Of a stretch of DNA of 42,226 bases, positions 38,205-42,226 are shown in pieces. Location of the stretch: positions 1 through 42,226 of the forward strand of contig WHSY01000040.1 of assembly GCA_009379815.1 (NCBI GenBank), written 5' to 3'. Numbering within the stretch: position 1 is the stretch's first letter; each line of letters opens with the position of its first letter. This stretch comes from Pseudonocardiaceae bacterium. Its GTDB lineage: Bacteria; Actinomycetota; Actinomycetes; Mycobacteriales; Pseudonocardiaceae. Below the pieces are notes generated by a model. It did no database searches, was not told the DNA's origin, and worked only from the letters and a program-made list of their open reading frames with translations. The translations under genes were made by a program, and so were the position numbers.

Positions 38205-39130
38205 GCCAACCGTTCCCCCGGCTCGATGCGCGCGCCACGGGCCCAGTCGGCCGCGTGCATCGGATTGCGCCCGGGCGGGCGTACCTCGTCGAGCCGTACC
38301 GTCGCCGTGGCGGTTCCCGCCACCACGTCATGCCTGCCGACCCGCAACTCGCCAGGGGCCAGCGGGTGCTGCTCGCCCTCGACCGTGACCGGTCCGAGCT
38401 TGATCCGGTCGCCGCGGAAGGTGGCCCAGGCGCCGGGGTCCGGGGTCATCGCCCGCACCAGCCGGTCGACCGCGAAGGCGGGCGCGGTGAAGTCGACGTG
38501 CGCGTCGCCGGGGGTCAGCTTCGGAGCGTGCGACACCCCGTCGGGCGGCTGCGGCACCGAGACGACGAGACCGTCCTCGATGCAGTCCACTGTCGACACC
38601 AGCAGGTCGGCGCCGGCATCGGCCAGACGGTCCAGTAGCTGTCCTGCGGTGTCGGTCGGGCGGATCGGCTCGGTGAGGCAGCCGTAGACCGGGCCGGTGT
38701 CGAGCCCTTCCTCCAGCGCGAAGGTGCACGCACCGGTGAACTCGTCACCGTGCCGGATCGCCGCCTGCACCGGTGCGGCGCCCCGCCAGGCGGGCAGCAG
38801 CGAGAAGTGCAGGTTCACCCAGCCGTGCGCCGGGACGTCCAGCGCGACCCGCGGAACCAGCGCCCCGTAGGCGACCACCGGGCAGCATTCCGGTGCCAGG
38901 GCGCGCAGCCGGTCGAGGAACTCCGGCTCGGACGGTCGCCGGGGGGTCAGCACCTCGAGACCCGCGGCGTCGGCCAGCGCGCCGACCGGGGACCGCACCA
39001 GCGTGCGACCGCGCCCGGCCGCGGCGTCGGGACGGGTGACGGCGGCGAGCACCTCGTGCCGGGGCGAGTCGAGCAGCTCCCGCAGCGCGGGCACCGCGGC
39101 CTCGGGAGTGCCGGCGAAGACCAGCCGCAC
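38201..39130 (-). CDS. fmt: methionyl-tRNA formyltransferase
   Basis: A 309-residue Fmt that formylates initiator Met-tRNA with 10-formyl-THF. Catalytic N106, H108 and D144 lie in [20 protein letters not shown] and EGLDTGPVY; the C-terminal OB-like domain ends at [18 protein letters not shown]. The start chosen is GTG 39130 ([20 protein letters not shown]), where family similarity begins; the frame is open upstream into def. A 5-codon frame joins the def stop to this start. Product of the def-fmt pair acts on every new protein. Confidence 0.94.
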   Translation of the reverse strand: MRLVFAGTPEAAVPALRELLDSPRHEVLAAVTRPDAAAGRGRTLVRSPVGALADAAGLEVLTPRRPSEPEFLDRLRALAPECCPVVAYGALVPRVALDVPAHGWVNLHFSLLPAWRGAAPVQAAIRHGDEFTGACTFALEEGLDTGPVYGCLTEPIRPTDTAGQLLDRLADAGADLLVSTVDCIEDGLVVSVPQPPDGVSHAPKLTPGDAHVDFTAPAFAVDRLVRAMTPDPGAWATFRGDRIKLGPVTVEGEQHPLAPGELRVGRHDVVAGTATATVRLDEVRPPGRNPMHAADWARGARIEPGERLA

Positions 39131-39149
39131 CGGGCTCAGCGCACCGTTC

Positions 39150-39698
39150 TCATCGGGCACGGCCGAGCAGCGGGTGCGGGCTGGTCCTGACCGCAGGTTC
39201 CGGCTCGCCGAACCACCGGGCGGCCCGGATCTCGCGCATCGCCTGCTTGCGGGTCTCCGGGTCCAGCCGGTCGACGAACAGCACGCCGTCGAGATGATCG
39301 GTCTCGTGCTGCACCGCACGGGCGACGTTCGCGGTGCCCTCGACCTCCACCGGGTCGCCGTGCGCGTTCCAACCGCGAGCCACGACGTGCAGATGGCGCC
39401 GGCAGTCCCAGGACAGCCCGGGAATCGACAGGCAGCCCTCCGGGCCGTCCTGCAGCTCCTCGGAGACCAGGTCGATGGTCGGGTTCACGAGATGGCCGGA
39501 GAAGCCGTCGCAGTGGTAGGTGAACACCCGCAGCGACACCCCCAGCTGCGGTGCGGCGAGCCCGGCGCCGCCCTCGTCCTCCACCGTCTCCCACAGGTCC
39601 GCGACGAGCGTGCGCAGCTCCTTGTCGAAGTCGACGACCTCGGCCGCGCGAGTGCGCAGCACCGGGTCGCCGAACAGGCGGATGGGCCGAACGGGCAC
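39150..39698 (-). CDS. def: peptide deformylase
   Basis: A 182-residue peptide deformylase, removing formyl from nascent N-terminal Met. The three motifs are [10 protein letters not shown] (45-54), EGCLS (metal ligand C89) and HETDHLDG (H131, catalytic E132, H135). GTG 39698 follows AGGAGG by seven or eight bases. A TAGACT box at 39734-39729 indicates a promoter for def-fmt-rsmB separate from priA. Confidence 0.95.
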   Translation of the reverse strand: MPVRPIRLFGDPVLRTRAAEVVDFDKELRTLVADLWETVEDEGGAGLAAPQLGVSLRVFTYHCDGFSGHLVNPTIDLVSEELQDGPEGCLSIPGLSWDCRRHLHVVARGWNAHGDPVEVEGTANVARAVQHETDHLDGVLFVDRLDPETRKQAMREIRAARWFGEPEPAVRTSPHPLLGRAR

Positions 39699-39728
39699 GC
39701 GAGAGCCTCCTGCGGGCGGGGGAGTTCC

Positions 39729-39734
39729 AGTCTA
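39729..39734 (-). promoter_or_regulatory. -10 box (TAGACT) of def-fmt-rsmB
   Basis: CATAGACTGG lies in the 68-base gap between priA and def. The predicted leader is about 24 bases and contains AGGAGG. Confidence 0.45.
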
Positions 39735-39766
39735 TGCAACGCTGCCGCCCGCTGGTGCCGGCACCG

Positions 39767-41764
39767 CTAGACGCTCACCGGGTCGAGCGCCACGCGCACC
39801 GCGTCGGGCTCCTTGCGGGCGCTGCGGCGGGCCTGCAGGTCGGCCAGCGCCGTGGCCAGCGCCATCCCCTCGGCTCGGTCCACCCGCACCAGCAGCCGCT
39901 CCCACTCGCCGTCCCCGGCGTCACCACGGACCGGCAACGGCACCGGGCCCAGCAGCTCACCGGGGAGGTCAGCGGTCTCGGCGATACCGGCCAGCACCGC
40001 CGGCGGCCCGTCGACCGCTGCCATCCGAGTCGCGGGAGGCAATCCCACCTCGCGGCGCGCGGCGAGCTCGGCCGCGGCATGCCCGGCGGGGTCCCACCGC
40101 ACCAGCGCCTGCACCGTGGCGAGCCCGGAGTCGGCCACCACGATCACGCGCCCGCCGTCGGCGGCCGGCCGCACCATGGCGGCCGCGGTCATCCACCGCC
40201 GCAGCGCCTCCTCGGCGGCGCGCAGGTCCGGTCGGGCCAGCAGCGCTGCGGCGTCGAGCAGCAGGGCCGCGCCGTAGTGACCGGCGGGTTCCGCGCCGGG
40301 CGTGGCGACGACCAGGGCGGCCCGGCCGGGCACCGCGTCGAGCACCGCGCCGCCCCCTGAGGTCCGCACCGTGACCCCGGGGAAGGCTCTGCCGAGCTCC
40401 TCGGCGGTGCGCCCGGCACCGACGGCCACCGCGCGCAACCGGCGCGACCCGCACGCCGCACAGCGGTAGCCGCCCTCGGCGGCGCCGCACCACCGGCACG
40501 ACGGCGAACCGGCCGCGCCGCCCCGCGAGGCCAGCGCGAGCGGTCCCGCGCAGCGCCGGCACCGGGCCGGGGTGCGGCACCGCGCGCAGGCCAGTGCCGG
40601 GACGTAGCCGCGACGGGGGACCTGGATCAGCACCGGCTCGTCGCGGCCCAGCGCCGCACGCGCGGCTTCGAAGGCCACCGCGGGCAACCTCGCCGCGCGC
40701 GCTGTCGGGTCCCGGGCGAGCTGCCTGTCGTCCTCCCCGATCGCGGTCACCCGCGGCGCTGCGGCGCGGACCGCCTCGCGGTTCGCGGTGATCTCGTGGG
40801 TCCAGCCCGACTCCACCGACAGCTGGGTCTCGGCGCTGCGGGCGAACCCCGCCATGAGCAGCGCGGCGCCCTCGCTGGCACCTCGCTGGCCGAGCACGAG
40901 CCGGGCGTGCGGGTAAGGCGCACGGGGCTCGGCGTGCAGGTCGTCACCGTCGTCCCACAGCACCGCGAGGCCGAGGCCGGCGACCGGGGCGAACGCGGCG
41001 GCCCGGGTGCCGACGACGATGCGCACCGCACCGCGCCGCACCGCGAGCCATCGGCGGTAACGCTCGGCAGGTCCGAGATCCGCGGCCAGCGTCACCACGG
41101 CGTCGTCGCCAGCCAGCGCCGCGCACGCGGCGCGCACCCTGGCGCAGTCGCGGTAGTCGGGCACCACGAGCAGCGCACCGCGACCCGAGGCCGCCGCCGT
41201 CACCGCGGCCTCGGCCAGCCTCGTGGGCCAGTCCTCGCCCGGCAACGCCTGCCAGCAGGCATGCGCCGCACGGCCGTCGTGCAGCGCGCCCAGGAACGCC
41301 TCCCCGCGGGGGTAGCGCTGCCATCCGGTCGCCTCGGGCCGGTCCGGGCGCGCCGAGGCGGCGCGGGCAGGCTCGGCCTCGACCCGGGCGTGCCGGGGCG
41401 GAACGGCCAGCCGCAGCACGTCGCTCATCGTCCCGGCGCAGCGATCGGCGACCGCCCTGGCCAGTATCGAGACCTGGGACGAGAGAGCCGGTTCCGCCGA
41501 GACGGCCCGCTCGATCCATCCGAGCCGACCGGGATGCTCCGAGGTGGCCACCCGCTCGTCGACGAACCCGTCGACCAGCCGGCCCGCGAAGCGCACCCGC
41601 ACCCGGCACCCGGCGACCACCTCGCCATCGAGATCGGCAGGCACCTGATAGTCGAACGGGCGGTCCAGGTGCGCGAGCGCGACGTCGACCCACACCCGGG
41701 CGACGGGCCGGGTGGCCGCGGCGACACGCTGCCCGCGGCGGGACCGGGTACCGGCGCTGCTCAC
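39767..41764 (-). CDS. priA: PriA-like replication restart protein without helicase motifs
   Basis: A 665-residue PriA. The N-terminal 3'-DNA-end-binding domain is seen at VWVDVALAHLDRPFDYQVPADL. Eight cysteines in four CxxC pairs (393/396, 402/405, 423/426, 435/438) form the two zinc sites. The ATPase motifs have decayed: no GxGKT precedes the GALLVVPDYRD strand, and DEEH is replaced by LWDDGDDLHAEP. Such loss is known for actinobacterial PriA, which is thought to act as a non-helicase primosome factor. The GTG at 41764 follows a weak box (TAGACC, 41776-41771) by six bases. Confidence 0.88.
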   Translation of the reverse strand: MSSAGTRSRRGQRVAAATRPVARVWVDVALAHLDRPFDYQVPADLDGEVVAGCRVRVRFAGRLVDGFVDERVATSEHPGRLGWIERAVSAEPALSSQVSILARAVADRCAGTMSDVLRLAVPPRHARVEAEPARAASARPDRPEATGWQRYPRGEAFLGALHDGRAAHACWQALPGEDWPTRLAEAAVTAAASGRGALLVVPDYRDCARVRAACAALAGDDAVVTLAADLGPAERYRRWLAVRRGAVRIVVGTRAAAFAPVAGLGLAVLWDDGDDLHAEPRAPYPHARLVLGQRGASEGAALLMAGFARSAETQLSVESGWTHEITANREAVRAAAPRVTAIGEDDRQLARDPTARAARLPAVAFEAARAALGRDEPVLIQVPRRGYVPALACARCRTPARCRRCAGPLALASRGGAAGSPSCRWCGAAEGGYRCAACGSRRLRAVAVGAGRTAEELGRAFPGVTVRTSGGGAVLDAVPGRAALVVATPGAEPAGHYGAALLLDAAALLARPDLRAAEEALRRWMTAAAMVRPAADGGRVIVVADSGLATVQALVRWDPAGHAAAELAARREVGLPPATRMAAVDGPPAVLAGIAETADLPGELLGPVPLPVRGDAGDGEWERLLVRVDRAEGMALATALADLQARRSARKEPDAVRVALDPVSV

Positions 41765-41824
41765 CGCACGGGTCTACCAGACCGGACCGTCAGCGAGCAC
41801 CGCGACCGGCGGTCCGTCGGGGAC

Positions 41825-41846
41825 CTGCCGGCTCACCCGCCGGCAG
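41825..41846. terminator. hairpin downstream of coaBC
   Basis: CTGCCGGC (41825-41832) and GCCGGCAG (41839-41846) form a perfect 8-bp stem with a 6-base loop in the 155-base gap between coaBC and priA. It probably ends the leftward coaBC transcript. No T-run is present. Confidence 0.6.
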
Positions 41847-41879
41847 CGTCGTTGATCATGGCGTTGCTGCGGCGAACCC

Positions 41880-41890
41880 CTCGTGAGTGG
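41880..41890. repeat. 11-bp copy of the rbpA-trpB2 repeat arm
   Basis: CTCGTGAGTGG here is identical to 19109-19119. Read on the minus strand, CCACTCACGAG follows the coaBC stop, whose own CGTGAG (41924-41919 on that strand) could pair with CTCACG. At rbpA the layout is the same: CTCGTGAG around the stop, CCACTCACGAG downstream. Confidence 0.55.
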
Positions 41891-41919
41891 GGAATGGGGA
41901 TCAGGCCACCGGAAGGCGC

Positions 41920-42226
41920 TCACGTGCGGCGCAGCCGCAGCGTCACGGCGTCCCAGACCTGCGTCGCGAGCAGCATTTTCGGGCCCTCGGGCAGCACGGT
42001 CTCCGAGCCGTCGGCGGCCAGCAACCAGCCGCTGTTGTCGGGGACCTCGAATGCCCGACCGTCACCGACGGTGTTGACGACCAGCAGGTCGCACCCCTTG
42101 CGGGCCAGCTTGGCCCGCCCGTGCTCGAGCACGCCTGCCTGCGAGTCACCGGTCTCGGCCGCGAAGCCGACCACCAGCTGGCCCGCAGGCCGCTGCGCCG
42201 CCAGCTCGGCCAGCACGTCGGGGTTG
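41920..42226 (-). CDS. coaBC: CoaBC (Dfp), C-terminal part
   Basis: The final 101 codons of the bifunctional phosphopantothenoylcysteine synthetase/decarboxylase of coenzyme A synthesis; the rest is beyond the right edge. The visible part belongs to the synthetase (CoaB) domain: LVVGFAAETGD, the basic AKLARKGCDLLVVNTVGDG with the family's conserved K-x-K/RKG..D..V.N, and the end VLPEGPKMLLATQVWDAV. The frame is open to the edge. In M. tuberculosis metK follows dfp; here priA comes next and no metK is seen. Confidence 0.92.
   Translation of the reverse strand, partial: NPDVLAELAAQRPAGQLVVGFAAETGDSQAGVLEHGRAKLARKGCDLLVVNTVGDGRAFEVPDNSGWLLAADGSETVLPEGPKMLLATQVWDAVTLRLRRT

Noticed and set aside
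39767-41764. Frameshifted or pseudogene priA because helicase motifs are missing
   Set aside because: The frame is intact to full length, zinc cysteines are complete, and loss of the motifs is known for actinobacterial PriA.

Overview
The window is 42 kb of very GC-rich, gene-dense DNA with G/C-biased third codon positions, many GTG starts and many 4-base stop/start overlaps. The gene set (sufR-mptB, RbpA, WhiA/YvcK/RapZ, OpcA, and a PriA without helicase motifs) and the gene order, which closely follows the sufB-to-coaBC region of Mycobacterium tuberculosis, point to an actinobacterium. RbpA and neighbourhood details suggest Pseudonocardiaceae (inference). I annotate 39 genes, two of them cut by the window edges, and three gene remnants.

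Region by region. (1) 1-5.5 kb: the start of sufB and its Fe-S regulator sufR (leftward); rightward mptB (lipomannan mannosyltransferase), a two-gene ABC exporter and ctaA (heme A synthase). (2) 5.4-9.3 kb: a DUF885 peptidase, a quinone oxidoreductase and, leftward, ctaB (heme O synthase). The 3' scrap of an ATP-grasp gene lies antisense to the ctaA tail. (3) 9.5-17.8 kb: one rightward pentose-phosphate operon, tkt-tal-pgi-zwf-opcA-pgl. (4) 17.8-28 kb, leftward: uvrC-rapZ-yvcK-whiA, then gap-pgk-tpi, secG, rbpA and a TrpB2-type tryptophan synthase beta chain. (5) 28-33 kb, leftward: riboflavin genes ribD-ribE-ribBA-ribH, a PH-domain membrane protein and a dihydroorotate dehydrogenase-like flavoprotein. 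(6) 33-36.6 kb: an accessory block with a family 2 glycosyltransferase, an rpe remnant, an OsmC-like gene, a decayed IS5-type transposase and a DUF899 gene. (7) 36.7-42.2 kb, leftward: coaBC (partial), priA, def, fmt, rsmB.

The window thus covers central carbon flow (oxidative and non-oxidative pentose phosphate, lower glycolysis), heme for the terminal oxidase, flavin synthesis, Fe-S assembly control and translation initiation. No complete new defence or biosynthetic system was found. The most notable signals are smaller: a 19-bp-arm inverted repeat carrying a -10 box in its loop between rbpA and trpB2, with an 11-bp half-copy at the end of coaBC; the rpe remnant at its ancestral position; mini-cistrons at three gene starts or junctions; and a recurring TAnnnT-6-to-9-nt-start signature of leaderless transcription. 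No tRNA, rRNA or CRISPR was recognised.
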